From Pseudomonas graminis (GTDB lineage: Bacteria; Pseudomonadota; Gammaproteobacteria; Pseudomonadales; Pseudomonadaceae), in contig NZ_MTSB01000014.1 of NCBI RefSeq assembly GCF_002093745.1, forward strand, positions 1-64,000: a stretch of 64,000 bases of DNA, given 5' to 3'. Under the pieces are notes generated by a model. It did no database searches. It saw only the letters and a list, made by a program, of their open reading frames with translations, and was not told the origin of the DNA. Below are positions 44,006 through 52,653 of the stretch, piece by piece. Every line of letters begins with the position of its first letter. Within the stretch, counting starts at the first letter, position 1. The position numbers and the translations under genes were made by a program.

Positions 44006-44889
44006 CAGGACGCCCTATTGCGCAGAAGAATTAAGCGAGACAGCAGACTCAGTATCAGTACGAACAGCGTCATGACCAGCGCACCGGCCCATGCCAGGGA
44101 GTGCCAGTCGTCGAACGGGCTCATGGCGTACTGGAAAACCACCACCGGAACACTGGCGATTGGCTTGAGCAGATCACTGCTCCAGAACTGGTTGCCGAAA
44201 GCGGTAAACAGCAACGGCGCGGTTTCGCCGGTGATGCGTGCAAGTGCCAGCAAGATGCCTGTGACCACGCCGGCCTTGGCCGCACGCAGGACAATTTGCA
44301 GGGTCAGCTTCCATTGCGGCACACCCAGCGCCAGCGCCGCTTCACGCATGGTCGAAGGCTGCAATTGCATCATTTCGTCGGTGGTGCGCACCACCACCGG
44401 GATCACCAGCAGCGCCAGCGCCAAAGCGCCTGCGAGTGCCGAAAAGCCGACCTGATGCCCGGTCACCGCGTTGAGTGGCAATACCACAACGGTGTAGACG
44501 AACAGACCAAGCACGATGGAAGGTGCCGACAGCAGGATGTCGTTGATAAAGCGTACGGCATTGCCCAGCTTGGTGTAACGGGCAAACTCGGCCAGCCAGA
44601 TACCCGCCATCAGACCGATCGGCGTACCGATCAGCAGACCTATGCCAGACATCAGAAGGCTGCCGTAGAACGCGTTGGCCAAACCACCCGGGGTACCCGG
44701 CGGCGGGGTCATGCCGGTGAACAGTTGCAGGTTGAGCGCGTCGATGCCTTTGATGATGGTAGTCAGCAGAATCCACACCAGCCACAACAGGCCGAACGCA
44801 GTGGCGCCGCAACTGAGCACCATCGCTATTTTGTTTTTAAAGTTGCGAGCCCGATAAATGCGCTCGCTACCCGTCATGTCCTTACTCAT
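44005..44889 (-). CDS. pstA: Phosphate ABC transporter permease PstA
   Basis: This is a 294-residue permease with six TM helices and the EAA-type coupling loop ([20 protein letters not shown]). The N-terminus [20 protein letters not shown] is cytoplasmic. It overlaps pstC by 4 nt and pstB by 1 nt, so the three genes are translationally coupled. Confidence 0.94.
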
Positions 44890-45881
44890 AACCCCTCCTT
44901 ACGCGAAAGGCGCGACAGCATCAGACGTGCGAGGGCCAGCACGATAAAGGTGACGACAAACAACAGGAAGCCCAGAGCGATCAATGCCGAGCGGTGCAAG
45001 TCGGTGTAAGCCTCGTTGAACTCGTTAGCGATTACCGAAGCGATGGAGCTGCTCGGCATCATCAGCGACGCCGAAAACTGATGCGAGTTACCCAACACAA
45101 AAGTGACTGCCATGGTTTCGCCCAGCGCACGTCCCAAGCCGAGGAAAATGCCACCGACCACTGCCGAACGGGTGTAAGGCAGCACGATGTCCCAGACGAC
45201 TTCCCAAGTGGTGCCGCCCAATGCGTAGGCAGACTCCTTGAGGGCAACGGGCACGGTGCGAAAAACTTCCTGCATCACCGAGGTAATGAACGGGATGATC
45301 ATGATCGCCAGAACGATGCCGGCGGTCAGCATCCCGATGCCCAATGGTGGGCCCTGAAACATCGGGCCGATCAGTGGCAGTGCGCCGAGGTTTTCGCTGA
45401 TCCAGGGGGACAGGTGTTCAGCCATGAACGGGCCGAATACAAACAGCCCCCACATGCCATAGATGATCGAAGGGATACCGGCCAGCAGTTCGATTGCCGA
45501 GGCAATCGGCATGCGCAGCCAGGGCGGAGCCACTTCGGTCAGAAAGATTGCGATGCCGAAGCTCACCGGAACGGCGATCAGCAACGCCAGAAAAGAAGTC
45601 ACCAGGGTGCCGTAGATCGGAACCAGCGCGCCAAACTTGCCAGCGTTCACGTCCCAATCGGTACTGGTCAGAAATTCAAAGCCGAAGGTCTGGAACGCCA
45701 GACTGCCGCCCCACAGGGTCGACAAGGCAATACAACCCAGCAAAGCAAGCACCAGCATCGCTGCGGCTTGCAATGAACGCTTGAACCACAGGTCATGACG
45801 ATGATCCCGTTTGGCGCGCTTCTCGCCCTCGGACTCACCAGCGGAGACATTCGCGGACAGGTATTGGGTGTTTTCAGTCAT
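44886..45881 (-). CDS. pstC: Phosphate ABC transporter permease PstC
   Basis: This 331-residue permease has a long charged N-terminal tail (about 1-35) before TM1 (LQAAAMLVLALLGCIALSTL). The coupling loop is ALKESAYALGGTTWEVVWDI and ELLAGIPSIIYGMWGLFVFG is present. It lies 82 bp after pstS, the gap holding a strong hairpin, and overlaps pstA by 4 nt. Confidence 0.94.
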   Translation of the reverse strand: MTENTQYLSANVSAGESEGEKRAKRDHRHDLWFKRSLQAAAMLVLALLGCIALSTLWGGSLAFQTFGFEFLTSTDWDVNAGKFGALVPIYGTLVTSFLALLIAVPVSFGIAIFLTEVAPPWLRMPIASAIELLAGIPSIIYGMWGLFVFGPFMAEHLSPWISENLGALPLIGPMFQGPPLGIGMLTAGIVLAIMIIPFITSVMQEVFRTVPVALKESAYALGGTTWEVVWDIVLPYTRSAVVGGIFLGLGRALGETMAVTFVLGNSHQFSASLMMPSSSIASVIANEFNEAYTDLHRSALIALGFLLFVVTFIVLALARLMLSRLSRKEGL

Positions 45882-45905
45882 GTAGAGGCCACTCGCAAGG
45901 AAAAG

Positions 45906-45944
45906 CCCCTGTCACCGAGCCGATATCGCGGCTGGTGACAGGGG
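45906..45944 (-). terminator. Hairpin between pstS and pstC
   Basis: On the minus strand CCCCTGTCACC pairs with GGTGACAGGGG around an inner CCGCGATATCGG. It is followed by CTTTT. It likely acts as a partial terminator or 3' stabiliser that makes pstS mRNA more abundant than pstCAB. Confidence 0.7.
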
Positions 45945-45962
45945 TGGTACGGGTTGAATCAC

Positions 45963-46988
45963 TTACTTGGTGAATTCCGTTTTCCAGTACTCTTCCACTT
46001 TCGTAACCAGTGATTTCGGCAAAGCGACATAGTCCAGTTTCTCGGCCTGTTGCTGGCCGTTTTCCAGGGACCATTTGAAGAAGTCGAAAGCGGCGACGCT
46101 TTTCTCTTCGTTCTTGGCTTTCTTGTACATGATGATCCAGGTCGTCGCCGTGATCGGCCACGCAGTGTCACCCGGAGCATTGGTCATGAGCAGGTTGAAG
46201 TCCTTGGCATCTTCCCACTTGGCCGAGTCGGCAGCGGCCGCGAACGCTTTGGCGTCTGGTTTGATGAATTTGCCAGCAGCGTTCTTCAACTGGGTGTAGG
46301 ACAGCTTGTTGGTAACGGCGTAAGAGTATTCAACGTAACCGATCGCACCCTTGATCTGCTTCACGTAGGCAGAAACACCTTCGTTACCCTTGCCGCCAAC
46401 GCCGACAGGCCACTTAACGGTTGAACCGAAGTTAAGCTTCTCTTTCCACTCCGGGCTGACCTTGCTCAGGTAGTTGGTGAAGTTGTAGGTGGTGCCCGAG
46501 CCGTCAGAGCGTTGAACGACGGTGATCGCGGTGTCCGGAAGTTTCACGCCAGGGTTGAGGTCCACGATTGCCGGGTCGTTCCACTTCTTGATTTCACCCA
46601 TGAAGATCTTGGCCAGCACAGCGCCATCGAGCTTCAATTCGCCGCTTTCAACGCCTTCGACGTTGACGATCGGCACGATACCGCCGATCACGCTTGGGAA
46701 CTGGCCCAGGCCGCCTGCTTGCAGGTCTTCAGCGGACATAGGGGCATCGGATGCGCCGAAATCAACGGTCGCTGCCTTGATCTGAGCGATACCACCGCCC
46801 GAACCGATCGACTGATAGTTGATACGATTTTTGGCGTCGTTGCTTTTGCTGTAGTCCTGGGACCACGCGGAAATAACCGGGAAAACGAAACTCGAACCAG
46901 CGCCTGTGACGTCAGTCGCATGGGCCACACCACTGAGGCACAGCGAAGCAATCAGAAGCGACAAGCGTTTTTTAGTCAGCAGTATCAC
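45963..46988 (-). CDS. pstS: Periplasmic phosphate-binding protein PstS
   Basis: This 341-residue binding protein has a signal peptide (about 1-24, LSLLIASLCLSGVAHA). Phosphate-contact motifs are TGAGSSFVFP, DFGASDAPMS and QRSDGSGTTYNF. It is of the E. coli PstS sequence type, not the DING type. The start is a GTG at 46988 with AGG 8 nt upstream; no better ATG precedes the signal peptide. It is the first gene of pstSCAB. Confidence 0.93.
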   Translation of the reverse strand: MILLTKKRLSLLIASLCLSGVAHATDVTGAGSSFVFPVISAWSQDYSKSNDAKNRINYQSIGSGGGIAQIKAATVDFGASDAPMSAEDLQAGGLGQFPSVIGGIVPIVNVEGVESGELKLDGAVLAKIFMGEIKKWNDPAIVDLNPGVKLPDTAITVVQRSDGSGTTYNFTNYLSKVSPEWKEKLNFGSTVKWPVGVGGKGNEGVSAYVKQIKGAIGYVEYSYAVTNKLSYTQLKNAAGKFIKPDAKAFAAAADSAKWEDAKDFNLLMTNAPGDTAWPITATTWIIMYKKAKNEEKSVAAFDFFKWSLENGQQQAEKLDYVALPKSLVTKVEEYWKTEFTK

Positions 46989-47061
46989 GGTAATACCTCA
47001 GTCCAGGAGATTGTGTGGTGGTCCACTTAAGGAGGCCCGAGGCGGATTTAAAACCTGAAAT

Positions 47062-47079
47062 GTTGCTGTTTAATGACAA
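47062..47079 (-). promoter_or_regulatory. Candidate Pho box of pstS
   Basis: On the minus strand TTGTCATTAAACAGCAAC matches about 13 of 18 PhoB consensus positions. The first half-site is good and the second is degenerate. A TTTAAA -10-like element follows about 10 nt downstream, the spacing typical of PhoB promoters. It lies 75 bp before the pstS GTG. Confidence 0.45.
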
Positions 47080-47283
47080 TCAAACGATTGGTGTCGGATC
47101 GGGAACTTTTTTGTCGCATTTTTTTCGAGGCATTTGGGTTGAAAAAACAGGTATCGACCCGTGTTTACAGCGAGATCACGCCTTTCAGAGTGAAATAGCG
47201 TATTGCCACCTACAGGCCGATAGCTGAAAGCCATCACCGTTATAAAAGTGTAAGAAAGTGTGCATTTTTAGACCCGATATAAA

Positions 47284-47297
47284 TGACTGATCAGTCA
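47284..47297. promoter_or_regulatory. 14-bp perfect palindrome in the pstS/small-protein intergenic region
   Basis: TGACTGATCAGTCA is a perfect palindrome in an AT-rich stretch of the 508-bp gap, about 300 bp from pstS and 200 bp from the divergent small exported protein. It could be a regulator site; no known regulator is assigned. Confidence 0.4.
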
Positions 47298-47496
47298 CGT
47301 TATAGCTAAATTGACTTAAAAACCGGCTTGAGAACGCCCGCACACACAACGTGAAAACGTACGGAAAAGACTGGCTCAGAAATGCGGCTACCACGTCATG
47401 TCATGATGGCTGACTTACCGTTCGTCGGGTTGGAGGGCACCTATGGCCACTGGCCAATGACCAACGTGGGTACTTTAAAACAACGGAGCAAACATC

Positions 47497-47781
47497 ATGA
47501 TCAAGACCAAACTGACTGCCCTCACCCTGGCTGGCCTGATGGCTGTGGCTTCCGGTGCAGCTTTCGCTGAATCGACAACCAGCACCGAGACGCCAATCAA
47601 CAAGAACGCCACCAAACTGCCGGGCACCAACACCCAGCCAATGGACCGCACCTCGTCCGAAACCCCTGGCGCGCAGACTGACAGCAAGAAAGCGGCTGCC
47701 GAAAAGTCGATGAACCACGACAAAGGCGCCCACGGCACCCACGACAAGAGCAACGTTACCGAGAAAACCAAGACTCAGTAA
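47497..47781 (+). CDS. Small exported protein of unknown function
   Basis: This 94-residue protein has a clear signal peptide (about 1-24, MIKTKLTALTLAGLMAVASG then AAFA). The mature part is low-complexity and hydrophilic, rich in Thr, Ser, Lys and Asn (NATKLPGTNTQPMDR), ending HDKSNVTEKTKTQ with no Cys. The start has GGAG upstream. It shares the plan and several phrases (LTAL-L, LPGT) with the next gene, so the two look like tandem paralogues. No family function is recognised; a periplasmic, possibly disordered stress protein is a guess. Confidence 0.75.
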   Translation: MIKTKLTALTLAGLMAVASGAAFAESTTSTETPINKNATKLPGTNTQPMDRTSSETPGAQTDSKKAAAEKSMNHDKGAHGTHDKSNVTEKTKTQ

Positions 47782-47905
47782 TTCGACAGCTCACGCGGAC
47801 AGGGCGACGCCCTGCCCGCTGGTCGGCTGCCCCTTCGATGTACTGCACCCTGAGCCGCGCTGACCGCCCAATGATGTAGCGACCCCACACATAGAGGTTT
47901 TCATC

Positions 47906-48208
47906 ATGATGGATAAACGACTGACGGCACTAAGTCTCGCAGCGCTGTTGGCGTGTGCCAGCGCCAGCGCTATGGCAGGCTCGACCGGCCCTACCCACCC
48001 GGACAGCGGTATGCAACCTTTGCCGGGAACCGGTATGGACAAGAATGTAGACGGGTCCAGCACGGGTGCAAAAGGCACCAGCCCCGGCACCAAAGGCATG
48101 GACCCTGAGCCTGGCAAGAAAGGCAGCGTAAGTGGCCAGCCACATGATTCAAAGAAAACAACCGACATGGGCGATGACGACGATCAGGATGATGACAAGG
48201 CGCCTTGA
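47906..48208 (+). CDS. Small exported protein of unknown function, paralogue of the preceding gene
   Basis: This 100-residue protein has a signal peptide (about 1-24, LTALSLAALLACASASAMA). A Gly/Pro/Thr/Lys-rich mature part follows (GMQPLPGTGMDKNVDGSSTG, SPGTKGMDPEPGKKG), and a strongly acidic tail DDDDQDDDKAP. GAGG lies upstream of ATG 47906, with a second ATG next to it. Its 3' end overlaps the convergent FAN1 gene by 25 bp. The function is unknown; the acidic tail might bind cations. Confidence 0.7.
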   Translation: MMDKRLTALSLAALLACASASAMAGSTGPTHPDSGMQPLPGTGMDKNVDGSSTGAKGTSPGTKGMDPEPGKKGSVSGQPHDSKKTTDMGDDDDQDDDKAP

Positions 48209-49866
48209 CTGATCGGCTGCTCAGCATTTTTCTGCGCCCACTGCACGTAACACACCTCCACCGGCATGCCATGCTCGGCACAGAAGTCCAGCCAGCGCAG
48301 TTGGTTGTCCTGGAGACGGTCGCCCGGACCTTTGACCTCAATCATCCGATAGCGGCGCTGTTCCGGAAAAAACTGGATCAGGTCCGGCATTCCGGTCCGG
48401 TTGGCTTTCATATCCTGCAACAAACGACGAAACCAGCGAAGCAAATGCTCCGCCGGCAGGCAATACAGTGCCTGTTCGAGCAGCTCTGGCGTTAATGCGC
48501 CCCAGAAAACGAAAGGCGATTGCAGGCCAGCCTTGCTCTGGAAATGCTCACGAATTGTCGCCAGGTACTCATCGGATTCCAGTTGTTTCAGACAGGCATC
48601 GAATAATGCGGCTCTGCGCGGGTAGAAATCCGGGCTGTAGAGGTCGCTGGGCGCACTGTGAAACGGGTGGAAGAATGCGCCCGGCAACGGGGCGAAAATG
48701 GCCTGCCAGCACAGCAACCCGAACAATGAATTGATCAACGCATTCTCGACGTAATGCACTTCGCCACCCTGCGCCTCTTCAAGGTGCAGGCGTATCAGGC
48801 GCTCGACACTGACGCCCGGCAAGGGTGTGATTTCCACGTCCAGACGCGAAACGGTGCGTGCCGCACGCCGTCCCCCGGCGGCCAGGCCGAGCTTGCGCTG
48901 CAGCCGTGGCATGACGCGTGACAGGTGCTGGACCTCGGCGTCGTTTTCCGGTGCCAGTCGGGCCTGCTCCGCCAGCGTCAGGGCTTCGACGTACTCAGCG
49001 TTGCGCTCCAGCACCCGAATCTGTCGTGAGCGCGCTCCGGGGTAACGGCATTCGCGGTATACCGACATCGCCAAAGGCCAGTCCTGCACGCGCTCGGCCT
49101 GTTGTCCGATGCGAAACAACACTTTGGCGCGGCGCATCTGCAGCCAGGGGTTCTGGCACTGAATCGCGAGGGCGCGTTCTGCAAGCTCATGCAGCTCGCT
49201 GCAGGTTTCCAGCGCTTCACGGCAGTCGTGCAATTGCACGCAGACATCGATGTCGGCGCGCGCGTTGATCGCCCGCGACGCCAGTGAGAACTCGACCTTT
49301 TCGTACCTGTAGATGCCCAGGTCGGCCAGAACGAATTCAGACCACTCCTGATACAGATTGCCGAAATACAATAAACGCAGACGATCACAGAGCGGCATGA
49401 TCTTCAGGCCAAAAACCGCGTCGGACAATTGCGGGTGCCACTGCTCAAGAGCCTGCGATGACTCGTACAGCGGTTGCAGGCGCGCCCTCCATTCGTGCTT
49501 GCGCTCCGGGCCTTTGACCGCATGGCTCTTGAAGCACTGGCTCAGTTCTTCCCTGCGCAGCAGTTGGAACAGTTCGTTCAGGCACAATGGCGGACTCGTA
49601 TCGACCCAACCGCGCGCCAGCAGTGGTAACACCGCTTCACGGGGGTCGCCAATCTCGACATAACTCAGTTTGCTGGCCCGAAACAGCACCCCTTTGCGCA
49701 TCACCATGCGCACCAGCAATCCCTGAGCGGAGACCGGCAGTTCAGCAAACTCTCTGATGAATCGACGTTCGGACGCGTCGAGCAAATCATCGTAACGCTG
49801 CACGATCCAGTCGAGGACGTGACGGAAGTTTTCGAGGTAATAAAAGGGATTGTCGAGAGGTGACAT
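48184..49866 (-). CDS. Bacterial FAN1-type structure-specific nuclease (VRR-NUC)
   Basis: This 560-residue protein has the FAN1 plan: an N-terminal region with a winged-helix/SAP-like role (about 1-130), a helical TPR-like middle (about 210-300; LELHELAERALAIQ-type repeats), and a C-terminal VRR-NUC domain. Catalytic residues are PD at 494-495 in GMPDLIQFF and E510/K512 in MIEVKGPGDRLQDNQ. The homologue in P. aeruginosa cleaves 5' flaps and interstrand crosslink substrates. The ATG at 49866 is chosen; a TTG two codons upstream is possible and the Shine-Dalgarno is weak. It is convergent with the small exported protein gene. Confidence 0.87.
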   Translation of the reverse strand: MSPLDNPFYYLENFRHVLDWIVQRYDDLLDASERRFIREFAELPVSAQGLLVRMVMRKGVLFRASKLSYVEIGDPREAVLPLLARGWVDTSPPLCLNELFQLLRREELSQCFKSHAVKGPERKHEWRARLQPLYESSQALEQWHPQLSDAVFGLKIMPLCDRLRLLYFGNLYQEWSEFVLADLGIYRYEKVEFSLASRAINARADIDVCVQLHDCREALETCSELHELAERALAIQCQNPWLQMRRAKVLFRIGQQAERVQDWPLAMSVYRECRYPGARSRQIRVLERNAEYVEALTLAEQARLAPENDAEVQHLSRVMPRLQRKLGLAAGGRRAARTVSRLDVEITPLPGVSVERLIRLHLEEAQGGEVHYVENALINSLFGLLCWQAIFAPLPGAFFHPFHSAPSDLYSPDFYPRRAALFDACLKQLESDEYLATIREHFQSKAGLQSPFVFWGALTPELLEQALYCLPAEHLLRWFRRLLQDMKANRTGMPDLIQFFPEQRRYRMIEVKGPGDRLQDNQLRWLDFCAEHGMPVEVCYVQWAQKNAEQPISQGALSSS

Positions 49867-50041
49867 ATTCAAGGCCAGCGTTCACACCGCAGATGAGCAG
49901 ACCGCATAAGGATACTGGTTATCCGTACAGATTCCAGCGTAAACGCCGAATGATTGCCTGCTGACCGATCAGCGGCGTGTATCCCGGACCACCAGTGCGT
50001 CGTAGTATTAGCCGGATTTTATCGGCAGCAGAGAGTCGGAT

Positions 50042-50539
50042 ATGCAAGCGCCCCTGGTTTATCTCGCAGGTTTTGACGTGTTCAGGCCGGATGCAGTCGA
50101 ACACGGTTGCTACCTCAAAGCGCTGTGTACCGCGCATGGGCTTGAGGGTTTGTACCCTTTCGACAATGAGGTCATGCCTGAACGAACGCCTCATGAAACC
50201 GCGCAGCAGATCTACGCGATGAACGTTGCGATGATCCACCGCTGCTCCGCAGTGCTTGCCAACCTGAACGTGTTTCGCGGTCTGGAGCCGGATTCAGGAA
50301 CGGCGTTTGAAATTGGCATGGCGGCTGCCCTGAACAAGCCGGTGTGGGCGTACTTTGATCCCGTGGATTCGTTACGCGAACTGGTGCCTCATGATGAAAA
50401 CGGTCTGGACCAGGACGGTTTCACGGTTGAAGACTTCGGGTTGCCACGCAACCTGATGCTCGCCTGTAGCTGGACAGGAACCAGCTCGACCGTTGAATTG
50501 GGGGCCGAGGCGCTGGCGAAGTACCTGAGTACGCTGTGA
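50042..50539 (+). CDS. Nucleoside 2-deoxyribosyltransferase family protein
   Basis: This 165-residue protein of the NDT family starts MQAPLVYLAGFDVFRPDAVE with GAGAG upstream. The active-site region is NVFRGLEPDSGTAFEIGMAA, with the nucleophilic Glu in TAFEIG and the binding motif AGFDVF at the N-terminus. The family exchanges bases between deoxynucleosides or hydrolyses deoxynucleotides. The length is normal. It is convergent with a LysR gene, their stops 8 bp apart. Confidence 0.88.
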   Translation: MQAPLVYLAGFDVFRPDAVEHGCYLKALCTAHGLEGLYPFDNEVMPERTPHETAQQIYAMNVAMIHRCSAVLANLNVFRGLEPDSGTAFEIGMAAALNKPVWAYFDPVDSLRELVPHDENGLDQDGFTVEDFGLPRNLMLACSWTGTSSTVELGAEALAKYLSTL

Positions 50540-50546
50540 AGCTGGC

Positions 50547-51455
50547 TTATTCCCACCCCAGAAAATCGCCACCGTTATCGCGCAGCATTTGCAACATCCC
50601 TTCGGCGGCGGGCGACAGGTAGCCACCCTTGCGCAGGGTCACGCCGATGGTGCGTTTCAGTGTGGTCTGCTCCAGCGGCACCTCACGTAAATGTTGCATG
50701 GTCTTGCCAAACTCCAGCGACTCGCGAGCGATGAAGCTCAGCAGGTTGCCTTGAGCAATCAACCCCGGCAGCAGGGAAATCGAGTTAGCTTCGATCTGCA
50801 CCGTCGGCAACGGCAGGCCGTGAGCAGCAAAGGTTGCGTCCAGCCATTTGCGCGATGAAACGCTGACCGGCGGCAGTACCCAGCGGTACGCACACAGGTC
50901 ACTCATCTTCAGCGGGGCCTTGAAGATCGGGTGATGCTTGCTGGCAACCACCACGGCTTCGTCCCTGAGAATCGCAAAGCTGGTGACGTCATCGGTGTCG
51001 GGGGCCAGGGCGCAAATGATCATGTCCAGTTGACCGGAGCGCAGGGATTCGCGCAACAGGTCATCCTGGCCTATCACCAGCTTGAACGTGACGTCCGGCG
51101 TCCGCTGCAACAAGGCCGACGTCAGTTTCGGCATCAGGTATTCCGCCATCGTCGCAGCGCAGCCAACGCGAATATTACCCACCATGCCGCTGGCAAAGTC
51201 CCGCACCTCACGCTGCGTCTGAGCCACGCTTTGCTGTAACTCCTTGCCCCGGGCCTGCAGCAGCTCGCCGACAGGGGTCAGTTTGATCCGCCGGCCGTCT
51301 CGCTGAAAGAGCTTCGTTCCAAACGATTCTTCCAGGCGCTGAATGCTCTTTGTCAGCGCCGGCTGGCTGCGATTGAGCTTTTCCGCCGCCCGACCGAGGT
51401 GGCCCAGCTCAGCAATGGTTTCGAAGTAATTGAGATCGCGCAGGTCCATATTCAT
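50547..51455 (-). CDS. LysR family transcriptional regulator
   Basis: This LysR regulator of about 302 residues has an HTH in YFETIAELGHLGRAAEKLNR and SQPALTKSIQRLEESFGTKL, then the effector domain (GNIRVGCAATMAEYLMPKLT). It has ATGs at 51455 and 51449 and a TTG at 51458; none has a strong Shine-Dalgarno, and 51455 is used here. It is divergent from the AbrB-like membrane protein gene across 100 bp, which is the likely target. Confidence 0.9.
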   Translation of the reverse strand: MNMDLRDLNYFETIAELGHLGRAAEKLNRSQPALTKSIQRLEESFGTKLFQRDGRRIKLTPVGELLQARGKELQQSVAQTQREVRDFASGMVGNIRVGCAATMAEYLMPKLTSALLQRTPDVTFKLVIGQDDLLRESLRSGQLDMIICALAPDTDDVTSFAILRDEAVVVASKHHPIFKAPLKMSDLCAYRWVLPPVSVSSRKWLDATFAAHGLPLPTVQIEANSISLLPGLIAQGNLLSFIARESLEFGKTMQHLREVPLEQTTLKRTIGVTLRKGGYLSPAAEGMLQMLRDNGGDFLGWE

Positions 51456-51555
51456 CAACCAAAGTTATTAATTCATGATTATTAGAAAATAGACTTGATC
51501 GGTTTCGATGTCGATACTGGTGGCCTGAAACTCATACCGCTCAAGGAGACCGTCC

Positions 51556-52644
51556 TTGTCACAGGCTGCACGCTTTTCGATGTCCACCCTTCCCCCACTC
51601 GCCCAATGGGCGGGTCTCATCCTGCTGGCCGGTACTGCCGGACACCTGCTTAAACTGTTCGACATGCCCGCCGCGATGTTCCTCGGCCCCATGCTGGTCG
51701 CCATCGGTTTTGGCGTATCGGGTGCCACTATTCGTTTGCACAAAAGAGTGTTTCAACTGGGTCAGGGCACGGTCGGCGTACTCATCGCCCACGCGATGTC
51801 GGCCAGCGTACTGCTGACCGCACTGCAATCCTGGCCAGTCATGCTGTTGGCGACGATTCTTACCGTCATGCTCAGCGCAGCAGTCGGTCTGGTATTGGTG
51901 CGCTTTGCCGGCATCCCGAGCAACACGGCAGCCTGGGGGACCTCACCGGGCGCCGCGTCGGCGATGGTCGCCATGTCCGAGGATTACGGCGCCGATTCAC
52001 GCGTCGTGGCAACCATGCAATACGTACGAGTGGTCTGCGTAGTGACCATTGGCGCGCTGGTCAGCCACTTCATCGGCGCAGCGGATTCCGGCGCTGACCT
52101 GCACAGCAGCGTCGCCGTCGCACAGAGCCTGAGCCTGCCCGATCTGGGGTTGAGCCTCGCGGTGATTGTCGCAGGCGTGGTACTGGGTTCGCGCTTGCCT
52201 GCGGGTGCCTTGCTGGTGCCATTGATGCTGGGCGGCGCACTGCAATTGAGCGGCGTGATGCAAATCACCATTCCGGACTGGCTGCTGCCCATAGGTTACG
52301 GCGCAATCGGGTGCTACGTCGGATTGCGCTTCGATCAACCCACCGTGCGGTACGTCTGGAGAAGGCTGCCGATGATGATACTGGCCTCGCTGCTGCTGAT
52401 CGTGCTTTGCGCGCTGTCGGCCTGGTTGATCGCCGTCATGATGGACAAGGACTACCTCTCGGTGTACTTGGCGACCAGCCCGGGTGGCCTGGATACGATG
52501 GCAATCATTGCCATCGACACACACGCCGACGTCGGGTTTGTGCTGGCCATGCAGACCCTGCGCCTGTTCGGTGTGATTCTGACCGGCAGCTTCCTGGCCC
52601 GGCAGATCATTCGCCTGACCGACAAGCGCATCCCTGCGCTCTGA
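51556..52644 (+). CDS. AbrB-family (PF05145) membrane protein
   Basis: This 362-residue protein consists of two similar halves of about five TM helices each. The repeat motif LGPMLVAIGFGVSG and GTSPGAASAMVAMSEDYGAD in the first half is matched by PLMLGGALQLSG and ATSPGGLDTMAIIAIDTHAD in the second. Family members, named after B. subtilis AbrB annotation transfer, are membrane proteins of uncertain function and are likely transporters. The TTG at 51556 is favoured by AAGGAG 8 nt upstream; an ATG at 51580 is the alternative. Divergent from a LysR gene. Confidence 0.85.
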   Translation: MSQAARFSMSTLPPLAQWAGLILLAGTAGHLLKLFDMPAAMFLGPMLVAIGFGVSGATIRLHKRVFQLGQGTVGVLIAHAMSASVLLTALQSWPVMLLATILTVMLSAAVGLVLVRFAGIPSNTAAWGTSPGAASAMVAMSEDYGADSRVVATMQYVRVVCVVTIGALVSHFIGAADSGADLHSSVAVAQSLSLPDLGLSLAVIVAGVVLGSRLPAGALLVPLMLGGALQLSGVMQITIPDWLLPIGYGAIGCYVGLRFDQPTVRYVWRRLPMMILASLLLIVLCALSAWLIAVMMDKDYLSVYLATSPGGLDTMAIIAIDTHADVGFVLAMQTLRLFGVILTGSFLARQIIRLTDKRIPAL

Positions 52645-52653
52645 CACTTATGC

